From: Paracentrotus lividus
Lineage: Eukaryota > Echinodermata > Echinoidea > Camarodonta > Echinidae
Reading direction: 5' to 3'
Length of the DNA stretch: 64,000 nucleotides
Assembly (NCBI GenBank): GCA_940671915.1
Contig: CALNVZ010003433.1
Location: forward strand, 15,874,841 to 15,938,840
The notes beneath the pieces are model-generated. The model ran no database searches, was not told the DNA's origin, and saw nothing but the letters and a program-made list of their open reading frames with translations. Within the stretch, counting starts at the first letter, position 1, and each line of letters begins with the position of its first letter. Below, piece after piece: positions 13,331 to 25,345 of this stretch. The translations under genes and the position numbers were made by a program.

Positions 13331-16300
13331 AGGTCAAGGTTTGGAGATGTGACACTTCATATAAGGTCGTGACATTAGAGAATTCTTTGAAGATTTGAAT
13401 GAAATATCCCATTACTAAGAGTCTTTGATTCTGTTAGACGTATACTACTATGCATTGCATAGACATGCATTCAATCCCAATTTGATTGATCAATTATAGT
13501 TGTAATAGGAAAATGTCAATGTCCGAGAGACTGGCTCAGTAGAATGTAAAACATTAGTGTGCTTTAGTTGTGCTGAAAAAAAAAATAGAAACGAAGACAT
13601 TAATATATTCAATATTGCACATTATGACTCAAAAGCCGAGTCTAACCTACATTACACCGTGATCTCTCTTACAAACATAGCTAACATGTATCTAGTTAAG
13701 GTTAATAAAGATCTAGCTATTTTCATGTGCATGTCTTTATGTATGAGCAGTAGCCCATCTTTACTATACTATTCTGATTTCATGTGCTCTAGATATAGAT
13801 AGGCAGAGCTTCTCTCATGACAGTTCGCATGATACAACAGATACAAATTTGTCTAACAGTTGTGAGATTTTCTAGTATCTAGCATACTTACCGTCACTAT
13901 TGGTGAGATCCTGGGATCTATCGTCCAGCCTTTTGTACTGACGCTTTCCCACATCACCAATCACCGTCCCCCAATTAGGAACACATATTGAATGATATAT
14001 GATACTAGTAAGCTATCAATTACAGTCACAACCAACGAGCAAGCCTGGGGCGGAATTCCGCTGGGTGATATGTGTTTCTATTTTTCTGGCGCGTCGGATA
14101 TTTCTATTACTAACTTTCCACTCAATTTTTTAATCTACAGAGATTAGACATTTATCAATGTTCTATCTGGTGTTGAAGCTGTCTACTATCGTTAATTTTT
14201 TGTCATAAATATCCAAGTTGTCATGGATAAGATATATTTGTGCGCACCATATAAGTTTTCTTGATGCACGTTCGTGTAGTAAGTATTAAGGTGAGAGTCG
14301 CACCAGGTCAACTTCTACTGCGAAATGCGGAGAAGTATACGATCTCAAGATGAAATAAAACCTAATTGACAGGGTCGTAGCTTCGTTATCTTTTGTCTAT
14401 CTTTTAAAAGTTTTTAGTATCGCTCATGATTTTACTCCTTGCTAGTGCTCGAATATTAGCACCCTTTTACATGTTATGTCATACTAACATATGATTTCTT
14501 AGATTACTAATTTGATTATCATTAGTACTTATTGTATGCTCTCTACTCATGTTGACATCAGTTTTCCTACAAAGACATTTCCGTTATATCACTGCCAGAA
14601 GTGAAGACTTCCATTTTAACTGTCACTTTTTCCGTCTTCTGTTTTATTACAACTTTTACTCTCGATACTTCAGACCCTCCAATTATCTTCTGATGTACTA
14701 TTTCTTTACTGGTTTCGAACTTGCCGCTAAATTCGTGCGATGACATATGCGCCATTCACGGCATTGCCGATTTACGTATTTGTTAACGACAGCCGACTCG
14801 CCATGTGATGGTCGGGCCTTCCTATGGTTTTAAGAGGCTAAAACGAGACAATTAGAAGGTAGCAATTTTCATCTCAATGGTTATCTGTCTAGCCTTATGT
14901 CCACTATTATAGATGTGTGAAGCAAAGTCTGTGTTACTCTATCATGAAAGATCAAGTACTAGAAGATAACAGACTCAGTGCTTCTCCAGATTTTTTTAAA
15001 ATTTAGATAATTATCGATCTCTCTAGTTTAATCAATTCTTACGCGCGGCCTGTCTTAACATCTTCTTAGAGATATTAGAGAGTAAGTTCATGAAGCTCTC
15101 CCAAGAATTTCGCCACCTATGTACGCGCCTCCTAATGAGGCCTCAATGCATAACCTCTAGCAAGTGTATAAGATTGTTGTCGGTATGGGGTCTGTCTTGT
15201 GATGGCTCCTCACCATCAATAGAGTTATGAGTAGCGAACATCAGGCGTTACATACAGCCAAATGAGGCACCAACATTTCATTCTCTATTTATTAATTTTC
15301 TCTCCCACTGAGTTGTTTATTTTCCTCAGTGCTCATAATCTCTTTTAATCTACATATGGACTCTTCCCTCTTTTTCGTTTGCATGTGCTATGCCATGAAA
15401 CTATGTTGCACTGTAGTAATGCACGCACAACATATATAAATTGACTGTAAAACCATGGCTGAACACAAAAGTTCTCAAATGTTCAGATATATTTGTGAGG
15501 ATAGTTTGGTCAGAATGTCTTCAGAAACGGTCGTATTTAGTTTATTAGATCGAAGCTGTTTCAGGTTCTTAAAGTTTCATAGTTATGGGTCGCTGATTGA
15601 AATTCTATGATACTTGAAGTCTCCTAGATAACCCTCTATTTTATTTCTCTTTAACATGGTAAGTTTTTTATTAAGCAGATTGAGAGCAGCCCTCAGCCAA
15701 TTCTCTCTATTCAGTAGCATTTCCATAAACCGCGCTGGTACAGGCAAATCTGTATTCTCTGCGTACATGTTGTTTCTTGGCATGTCGCACAATCAATTTG
15801 TTGAGTTAACAAAATCTTTTCCTAATAAAGTTCTGAGTTCCCTCAATTCAAATAGGTAGGATCAAGCATTTGAGATCTTGATAAGTCTAGACATTCAGAA
15901 AATTGTATACATATCGCTCCTCTCTTCAGTATCACTGTAGAAAACAGCTTACTGACTAGCAATACTGATATTCTGACATCCTTTTAGAAAGCTAGATATC
16001 GAACATGAGGAGCATTTGTGGCGAGCAATACATCTGAACTATAATTGTTCACTTATCAGGTTCCCATTCTATTAATTAAACTCTTTTTTTTTCTTTTTTA
16101 AGTATTTCATTGAATAGCTAATATCCAGTTCAACATACTGATTCTAATAAGATATTCAGATCGATGAGCAGGTATGTTTCAGGTTACAATATACGTAATA
16201 ATAAAAAAATAGAATTAATACACATTATTGTCCATACTGCCAGAAATCACTTATGCGCAATGGGAGTGCCTCTGGGTTCAGTTAGTAACACCATCTCCAG

Positions 16301-18189
16301 CCGTAAATTACATGTTTTTGATCAAAATCATAAAACACTAAAATTTTTGTCTTCTTGGGTACCAAAGCCTAAAGTCATTGTTAATTGCAAATTCTTCGAA
16401 GATGGGAGTGAGTGCCCTCAGATGGGTTCCCTTTATCATTCCCTGCCGCCGCCCAGGAGCACCCGATGTGCATTTTATAAATTGAAATCAATTAAATTTA
16501 TTTGTTGCCTTACTGGTGTTATAACTCTCAAGAACGATCTTACACACCTTATATAATTATAACTGTAATTAATTAATCTGGGTATTCGGAGGATGGGTCT
16601 CCATAATTTGACCCCCTGAACCTTGCACACTGCTCCCTTCGGGCTCCCCTCATCACATCTCATATGAGGTAGCACTCTCCAGAGAAGTGAATCTATTGTT
16701 ATTTCAACTATGATTGAAGTGACTCTGTCACACTATAGACCTTTGCACATTAGTACACGTTCTTTATAAAATATACTCATGAAATATATCGCAAATGTAC
16801 AATAACTTAACTATTGCGTGTATTTCGTGCAAATGATCGGCAGGACAGCGAAATATTAAAAAATATCCATGCGAACCTAATAATGCGCATGCCTTGTTAT
16901 TTGCAATATTTATAATGGGTTTTTAGATACTCGCCTTCTTAGCGGATAAGATTCTATTATTTGGGTATCATCAACAACCGTACAATTTACGAAAACCTGG
17001 TGTGAGTCATGTTATTGAGGCGCTTCAGCGCGAAAAATTGCACTCCGGACACTGTAGAAAGCCCCCTAGTAGATCGCTTGTAGCATCAGTACAATGTTAC
17101 ATTTACATCCTGTCATCTAAAGAACTTGTTTTTTCATCATTTCGTTTGACTGGACACTCTCAGGGAGAGATGAACTATTCTGAAAGTGGCACTGTTAAAG
17201 CCAAGCTTCATTGGTTCTTAGGCAGCCCGACAAATATAGATTTGGGGTGATTAGAGGGGCTGAGCTAAGAAAATGAAGAAGTCACTGTCCATCAACAATT
17301 GTCACATTCTATAGACATATTACAAATGCTATACTATCAATATATAGACTTCACGGTTTCGCATGGAATCAGATATTGTATCAAGCAATGATTAGAAACG
17401 TTGAAAATTAAAATGATTAGAATTTGACAGTCTCGTCACTACTGAGACTTGTGAGTAATGACGCATTGGATATCCGCACTCAAAGTGCGAGGCAACACCT
17501 AGACGTGGTCACTACAGCCAGCAAGATCGTGTTGTTTTAGCATTGCTGCAACCCTTAGCCCTGGATTAATGTGCAAATAATTTACCCGCTAGATATTTAT
17601 TCCACGTGGCACAGTTGTTTAAGTGCATGCATGTTGATTGGATTCCGCGGAACGCGTACTCACTAATAACTATTGAAAGCACTGTGCTTTCTTTTAGGAG
17701 CCTCTTTTCTCGAGCAAATATGGTCGGATACTCTCTTCTGTAGCAACCTTACTTAATTGGTAGTGTAGGTTATCTTATTTCCTATGCTGAATATACAACT
17801 TGGTTATGAACAATTATAATGTTTCTCGATTTTTCTCTCTAGTGCCCAACTACATAACTTGTTTCTAGAGAGTCTTCTAGAAGACACTTTCTCGGTACAT
17901 GACCTATAGATGTATGGTGGCGCACTAATATGTATATACACCCATACAGCTAACACTAAAATGTCTTTATGGCCACCGAGCTTGATTCTCAATTTGACCC
18001 TAGAACATTTGAGCCGTATTGCTCAAGTATTAAGGAAGATAAGCTTTTATTAAGATAATCAGAAGGATCAAATAATAACGGTGCCGAACAGCTCTAATGC
18101 ACTTATAGCATAAAATTTTGTGATACACAAATTTATATAGTTTTTGAATATCAGTAAGGACGCTAGCATTAAAAAATCGTGCGCTATGC

Positions 18190-20370
18190 ACTTTCAGTTT
18201 TTCCCATAGGACCATGTATGTAAACATGTAGACAAAATTCAAAAAACGTCACAATTGCCAATACATATGAACGATAGCTAAAAAAAAGTATTTAATCTAG
18301 ACATGTGAAATTTTTGCAGGCTATCTTTCATGTCCTTACATGCCCAACTACATTGCCAAGTTTTCCAGAAAATTGGTTTCACTGGGAGGGGTGGATTGGC
18401 CACATCCCTTGCTGTGAGATAACCAAAAATAACCTGTCAATTTAAAGGTTAAGATTATTTTGATGAAATGAAGATTTTTTTTTAATACAAAACAATATTT
18501 TTAAAAGGAAATTTCTAATGAGCAATTAAAATGGTAAAATAAGCGGTGATTGGAAATGGGACTTAAATAGGGGCTATTAATTAAAAATTTGGGGCTCCTC
18601 AAAAATAATTTTTTTTTTTAACCCACATAAGAAGTTACTACTTCACCCTACTTTATTATGAATGACATTTTTGACATCCTCAGGAAATTTCCTTTCAGAA
18701 CATATTACTTTTGTAGGGAAGAGATTACAATTTTTAACGTTATGACACTTTGATCCTGATAGGGGCAAGATTTTTAGATTTTTCAATTGGTGGCGTAACA
18801 CAAAAAGGTCGACCAGGGCGAGTTTCCAACCTCATGGCTTATATAAATAAGTTTTAAAGCATAATGATGGATTTCTGGACATTCTGACCATTCATAGGTA
18901 TTTGAATATCACTGAATAAAAATAACTAAAATCATTTAAATATGGCTTGGTGTTCTAATAATTTTTGGCACCACTGTATACATACCTTGCCAACATTTTG
19001 AGTCCAAATATAGGGACAAAGTGGGAATACAATTTTAAAAAATTAGGGACAATTCTGTATTTCCTATAGATACTGTACCACAGATTTTTCAAAAATAGGG
19101 AAAAGGTTTGTAAAGGTGATAAAGCTCCTTCTTTTCCCTAAATAGGGACTGTCCCTACCTAAATTACGACAGTTGGCAAGTATGCCTTGTATATGGAGGC
19201 AGTACGGTTTTAAAACAAGGTAAAATTTTGTTGATCTGACAGCAGACATTGTAAAGAGCACAATGTTATTCAATTATGATCAAAGAAGTGTTGTCATTCA
19301 GCCACTAGACAAAAAAGACATATCATCCCATGGACTGGATGGATACTGCATGTGCATGGCTACTGGACTCTCACCAACAACTCACAACATGCCACAAGAA
19401 ACTTAAAGGGGAAGTTCACCCTGGATTTTATTCGTCTAAAAAATGAAGAAAATATTTTAAAATATTAGTGAAAGTTATTGAAGAAAATCGACCAAAAAAT
19501 AGCGGAGTTTATGAAAATATTTTAAAGTGTTGATTGTGTGACGTCACGTGCGAGCAGCTCTCCCATTGGGGTGTTAAATTCACTAAATTTGCTTTTTGTC
19601 ATAGTTCTTTGATAAGGAATGGTCAATATGATATGCCATGTATCATGAACATAGTTTGATGGTATTATTACCGCACATTGTGACATAAATTAATTCTTTT
19701 TTTTTTTAAATGACATTTATGGATTTTTACACTACCATAAACATTGGATATCTGCTCCGCATGGATGTCACAGAATCAAAACTTTGAATATCATTACTTC
19801 AAAAATTTTTGTCGATTTTCTCCCAACCTTCACTCATATTTTTATTTTATTTTTCTTTCATTTTTTAAGACAAAAAATCCAATAATTAATAATATAATAA
19901 GTTTTTTGTATAGCGCATAACACATTAAAAATTAAATTCTATGTCTCTATGCGCTTGTTAAGAAACAGTAAACATACAGTTAGAAATAAAAAATAGTGCC
20001 ACAGGGTTCATAGAAATACATTTACAAAGACCTGAATAGGTGCGTTTTAAGGGCATTCCTGAGCTCGTTTATATTTGGTAATGTTTCTTGGTATTCTGCA
20101 GTTTTATTCCAGAGGACTGCAGCTGACATGGGAAAAATGACCTTTCACCATAGATTTTGTTGTTAATTTGGGAACATGAAAGTGATTTTTACTGGAACGC
20201 AGATGTTCCTTTCTGGTTTGTATACTGTCTTTAGTATTCAATTAAGTATGGTGTGCAATTGAAGAAGCATTGATATGCTAAGGAATTACTTTAAATTGGA
20301 TACGAGACTGAATAGGGAGCCAATGTAGATTTTCTAGAACTGGAGATAGGTGATTCATGTTTCTTGTTGT
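18190..20370 (-). repeat. Clean left arm of inverted repeat with 22,930-25,100
   Basis: Read on the minus strand, this arm matches 22,930-25,100 through the Tc1-like element end (outer TIR at 18,976), the small MITE, the 480-bp MITE (about 19,425-19,885) and the LINE 3' end. Differences are few and mostly small indels, for example an extra CT near 19,185. Arm and loop proportions are about 2.2 kb, 2.56 kb and 2.2 kb. Confidence 0.88.
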
Positions 20371-22930
20371 GTCACAAGACGTGCAGCGAATTTTGGATTA
20401 GTTTGAATCTGTGTATTTGATTAAGGGAGACCAAATTAGTAAGCTATTGCATGTGATCGAAGATGGCACATAACGAAGGCATGGAGAGGCGTTCAGTTGT
20501 ACTTTTGTCTAAGAAAATGCGAATTTTAACCCTATTTTGTATAGACCAAATGTGGCTGCAGCGACATTTCTGAGAAACAAATTTTTCAATGTGAACCTTG
20601 TCATCAAAAGAAACACTGAGATTTTTGGCATGTTTTCGTGCCATTAACAGAGTGCCATCTAGGTCGAGTGTTCATATTGGTGTCGATCTGTGACGTGAGA
20701 AACATGAAGAAATTCAGTTTTGGAACTGTTCATTTCATCATTTGCTACGAGACCAATCTTTGATTGAATCTCACGCAATTGGATATTCTGAAGTAACATC
20801 AACATTACTAGTCTCTAAATTGTAATATAAAGGTTGAGTGTCATCCGCGTAGAACATCTATGATATTCATGGTTATCGATGATACTTTCCAAGAGAGATG
20901 TGTACATATGAATAAGACCCGGGCCCGAGAACCGAACCCTGAGGAACTCCTGCGATATGATTTTATTTGGGGTTCTTTTTGGTGGATGATTCGATCAGTA
21001 CCATCATTACAGTATGCGTGCGTGAATAAATAAGACTCTATCCACTTATAGCTTTACCATTGAATCCAAAGCGCAATTTTAGTCGCCGTAACAGAATATT
21101 CCATGCCTTATGGTTGTTCGAAGGCACTTTTGAAAAATCTAATAACACTATATAAACTTTCATCCCCTTTATCTAGAGATAGAGAATAGTCATTTGTTAC
21201 ACGTAAGGAGGGCGTTTCAAACGCGTGGAACGAGCGGTATCCAGACTGGTTTAGCATGCAAATGAGGTATCTAAATACTTGTATTTGAAATCGCTGCAAT
21301 TCTTTTAGTTAACTTAAATACAGAAACTCAAATTTGCAAGGGACGATAGTTTTTCAAGTCTTCGAACATCGTTTGCAAGAATTTTTCAATTTTGGTACAA
21401 TGTTTGCAGACTATAAAACATTCTGGGAGGTTCCTAGTTTCGAAATGAATCATGATCACCTTTGTCAGAAATGGAACTACTTCAGGAAGAAATTTTTCAT
21501 GAAAGAGGTAGGTGCGGATCGGTTGCAAGTTGTTGAGGAAGAAGTAGTGATGAACCTTGCACTCAAGATTTCAGCACTAACCTAATATTGGTCAAATTGC
21601 TTGAGCTGCAAGGTCCTCACGAAAATTCTCTATTGGACATTGGTCATTTGACGACTGTAATGTCATCAGTTGATCAACTGACTTTTTCGGAGAAATACTT
21701 ACGAAAACGCTCTGGCAGAGACATTAGAACCATATTACGATGGAAGGGTTTAGATGATTGGGTTCGTAAAAGGATGATCGACCTCCCGGAAGAGCTCTCG
21801 TGAAGAACAGTCTGTTTAGTGATTACAATGATATGTTCGTTTGGCCAAGTGAGTGATTGTAGTGTTGTAATGAAGGCTCTCTTGTAGATTCTGACGATCA
21901 ACTCCAGACCATGTGGAAAAGCTTTTCATTCCACGTTACGTAATTACGCTTTAGCTCTTTCAGTTCATCTGTGTACCATGCTGTGTGCCTGGACGGTATT
22001 CTTTACTGTTCTTTCGTAACTTCTGGAGCATCTTGTCCAAAAGCGAAGATAGAACGACGTTAAACTGGTTAAGCTCGTTTCATCAAGACTTGATATGGAG
22101 AAATATTAGATCCGACTGAAGGAATGTCAGTGCGAAAAGATTCAAATTAATGTTGTGGATTTTCCGGTCCTTATTTCGAGTTTCAAGTGGTGGAGCTTTT
22201 GAATGTCCAGTGCACATGATGAGCGTCTGATCAGATTGGCAGATAAGTCGTCGAACTTAGATCACCACAAAGCTGTCGATGCTCTTGTAATGATGAGGTC
22301 AGAGGGTGACCACCTCTGTGTGTCTGAAATGATATGTGCTGTTGGAGATTAAATGTGAAAGTAGAGCTGAAAATCTTCGGAGTTCGCATCGTTGTCGAGT
22401 TGCAGGTGGTAATTGAAGTACGACTCATTAATAGTTGATGTGGTGATGATATAAGCTGTTCCATGAAGACAGAGGGATTCCCTGGAGAAAGAGCTCTCTT
22501 GTTGAATCTCCAGTGCAGTGCGCTGTGGCGATAGATGACGATCAGACGTGTTGGAATTTGCTTATGCGAGGTCAGAGAATGTCCAAATGTTCGAAGTAGC
22601 TGAAGTCAGAATAGTTGTCTCGTATCTCTTGACACGGAAGGATTTTCTGATGCAAAGATTTCCGACACCACACCAACACGATCCCATTCGGGGCTGGTGA
22701 TGCCGTCGTCGGTCTTTTAAGAAACAGATGTAAAGCTGAGCAATGGAGGTAGTCATCGCGGTTGTCACCAGTCAAAACCAATCTGTTACTGCACAATATC
22801 TATCTTGTTGGTGATATAATATCTGACAACATGTTCATTTTGTGTTCAAGCGACCTCGCATTCCATAAGGCGAATCTTGTTTTGGACATCATTCCGTTCT
22901 GACGAAGAAGACTGGTCTGAGGACGTCGTT
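19895..22930 (-). pseudogene. Decayed L2/CR1-like LINE (endonuclease + reverse transcriptase)
   Basis: Broken minus-strand frames follow LINE order. A region near 22,570-22,800 reads like an apurinic endonuclease N-part and ends in FEHLDIL. A segment near 22,370-22,440 reads YFNYHLQLDNDANSEDF, resembling the GDFN motif block. A linker ending ERFRKYFSEKVS lies at 21,674-21,901, and a KNYRPL remnant of the first reverse-transcriptase block near 21,340. A C-terminal part with FDDKVHIEKFVS and FLDKSTTERL lies at 20,444-20,644. The 3' end at 19,895-19,935 has a GCGCTATA(C)AAA plus TTATTA tail typical of L2/CR1-type ends. Frameshifts and stops are numerous, so it cannot make a functional product. 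Its interior (20,370-22,930) has no mirror copy in the right arm. Confidence 0.75.
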
Positions 22931-23440
22931 GACACGCCACCCTTACGACACACAAACAAAGAAACATGAATCAATATCTCCAGTTCTCAGAAATCTACAT
23001 TGGCTCCCTATTCAGTCTCGTATCCAATTTAAAGTAATTCCATTAGCATATCAATGCTTCTATCAATTTGCACCTCCATACTTAATTGAATTACTAAGAC
23101 AGTATACAAACCAGAAAGGACTCTGCGTTCCAGTAAAAAATCACTTTTCCATGTTCCCCAAATTACAACAAAATCATATGGTGAAAGGTCATTTTCCCAT
23201 GCAGCTGCAGTCCTCTGGAATAAACTGCCAGAATACCTAAGAAACATTACCAAATATAACGAGCTCAGGAATGCCCTTAAAACGCACCTATTCAGGTCTT
23301 TGTAAATGTAATTTCTATGAACCCTGTGCACTATTTTTTATTTCTAACTGTATGTTTACTGTTTCTTACAAGCGCATAGAGACATAGAATTTAATAATGT
23401 GTTATGCGCTATACAAAAACTTATTATTATTATTATTATT
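22930..23440 (+). pseudogene. 5'-truncated LINE 3' end, opposite orientation
   Basis: The frame at 22,929-23,240 contains SPVLRNLHWLPIQSRIQFK and FAPPYLIELL, the conserved C-terminal tail of L2/CR1-like LINE proteins. It then frameshifts and ends at about 23,440 with ATGCGCTATACAAAAACTTA followed by a TTA microsatellite. It is the mirror copy of 19,895-20,370. Its left boundary is the edge of the large inverted repeat. Confidence 0.75.
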
Positions 23441-23936
23441 GGAATTTTATTGGTCTTAAAAAATGAAGAAAAATAAAATAAAAATATGAGTGAAGGTTTG
23501 GAGAAAATCGACAAAAATTTTTTGAAGTTATGAATATTCAAAGTTTTGATTCTGTGACGTCACATGCGAGCAGATATCCAATGTGTTATGTAGTGTAAAA
23601 TCCATAAAATGTCATTTAAAAAAAAAAGAAATTAATTATGTCACATGTGCGGTCAATATACCATCAAACATATGTTCATATACATGGCTATATCATATTG
23701 ACCCATTCCTGTATCAAGAACTATGACAAAAAGACAAATTTAGTGAATTTTCATACACAACCAATGGGAGAGCTGCTCGCACGTGACGTCACACAATCAA
23801 CACTTTAAATATTCATAACTCCGCTATTTTTTGGTCGATTTTCTTCAAACTTTCACTAATATTTTTTTATAAATATTTTTCTTCATTTTTTTAAGACGAA
23901 TAAAAATTCCAGGGTGAACTTCCCCTTTAAGTTTCT
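23441..23936. mobile_element. MITE with long subterminal inverted repeats
   Basis: The element opens GGAATTTTATTGGTCTTAAA and closes with the inverted equivalent before AGGGTGAACTTCCCC. The two halves mirror each other for well over 100 bases, including a GTGACGTCAC core present once in each half (about 23,556 and 23,785). There is no coding capacity. A matching copy sits inverted at about 19,410-19,885. The LINE tail abuts its left terminus directly. Confidence 0.7.
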
Positions 23937-24144
23937 TGTGCAGTTGTGAGTTGTTGGTGAGAGTCCAGTAGCCATGCACATGCAGTATCATCCAGTCCAT
24001 GGCGATGATATGTCTTTTTTGTCTAGTGGCTGAATGACAACACTTCTTTGATCATATTGAATAACATTGTGCTCTTTACAATGTCTGCTGTCAGATCACA
24101 AATATTTTACTTGTTTTAAAACCGTACTGCCTCCATATACAGCA

Positions 24145-24347
24145 TACTTGCCAACTGTCCCTATTTAGAGGGACAGTCCCTTATTTTAGGAAAAAGAAGG
24201 AGCATTTATCACCATTTACAACCCTTTGTCCCTATTTTTGAAAAATCTGTTGTACAGTAACTATAGGAAATACAGAATTGTCCCTATTTTTAAAATTTGT
24301 ATTCCCACTTTGTCCCTATTTTGGACTCAAAATGTTGGCAGGTATGT
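24145..24347. mobile_element. Small MITE, ends CATACTTGCCAAC / GTTGGCAGGTATG
   Basis: Thirteen-base terminal inverted repeats (one mismatch) bound a 200-bp AT-rich element carrying repeated TTTGTCCCTATTTT words. The heptamer TATACAG lies immediately before and immediately after it, which looks like a target-site duplication. It directly precedes the Tc1-like element. Confidence 0.55.
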
Positions 24348-24350
24348 ATA

Positions 24351-25345
24351 CAGTGGTGGCCAAAATTATTAGAACACCAAGCATATTTAAATGATTTTAG
24401 TTATTTTTATTCAGTTGACTATTCAAATACCTATGAAATGGTCAGAATGTCTCAGAAAATCATCATTATGCTTTAAAAACTTATTAATATAGCCATGAGT
24501 TGGAAACTCGCCCCTGGCCGTCGCCCTTTTTTGTGTTACGCCACCAATTGAAAAATCTAAAAATCTTGCCCCTATCAGGATCAAAGTGTCATAACGTTAA
24601 AAATTGTAATCCTCTCCCTACAAAAGTATATGTTTTCTGAAAGGAAATTTCCTGAGGATGTCAAAAATGTCATTCATAATAAAGTAGGGTGAAGTAGTAA
24701 CTTCTTATGTGGGTTTAAAAAAAAAAATTATTTTTGAGGAGCCCCAAATTTTTAATTAATAGCCCCTATTTAAGTCCCCATTTCCAATCACGCTTAATTT
24801 TCACCATATTTGAATTGCTCATGAAATTTCCTTTAAAATATATGTTTGTATTAAAAAAAAAAATCTTCATTTCATTCAAAATAATCTTAACCTTTAAATT
24901 GACAGGGTTATTTTGGTTATCTCACAGCCAAGGGATGTGGCCAATCCACCCCTCCCCATGAAACCAAATTTTCTGAAACTTGGCATGTAGTTGGGGCATG
25001 TAAGAATGAAGAAGCCTGCAAAATTTCACATGTCTAGATTAAATACTTTTTTTTAGCTATCGGCATATGTAATTGGCATTTGACGTTTTTGAATTTGTAC
25101 TACATGTTTAATACATGGTCCTATGGGAAACTGAAAGTGCATAGCGCAACGATTTTTAATGCTGCGCCTTACCTGATATTCAAAACTATATAAATTTGGT
25201 ATCACAAGATCTATGCTATGAAGTCATGAAAGCTGTCGGCACCAAAAAGTTATCCTTAAACTTACTTCGGCAAATGTTCTAGGGCATTGAGAATCCCATA
25301 GACTTTGTGTAGCTTTGGGTGTTCTAATAATTTTGGCCACCACTG
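24351..25345. mobile_element. Non-autonomous Tc1/mariner-type element
   Basis: Perfect inverted termini start CAGTGGTGGCCAAAATTATT and extend for about 28 bases at both ends, each flanked by TA. TA target duplication and CAGTG-type ends are characteristic of Tc1/mariner transposons. The 995-bp interior contains no recognisable DDE transposase, only short AT-rich frames, so it is probably a deletion derivative. A partly corrupted mirror copy has its clean end at 18,976. Confidence 0.78.

Larger units (their letters stand above)
7150..18190 (-). repeat. Degraded inverted copy of about 33,315-25,140
   Basis: Reverse-complement anchors run in exact mirror order. The oligo-A/T and AACCG tract near 9,640 matches 31,600. 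The fold-back element end near 11,590 matches 30,145. CCTGGGGCGGAATTCC at 14,043 matches 28,240. GTATGGGGTCTGT at 15,182 matches 27,440. GGGTCTCCATAATTTGACCC at 16,594 matches 26,320. CTAGAACATTTG at 18,001 matches 25,270. The block spans 11.0 kb against about 8.2 kb of template. Noise falls off near 18,190. No gene can be supported inside. Confidence 0.88.

Noticed and set aside
16164..16556. 130-codon open frame on the plus strand
   Set aside because: It lies in the degraded inverted copy of about 26,330-26,700. The clean template strand shows no matching gene and the translation has no recognisable domain.
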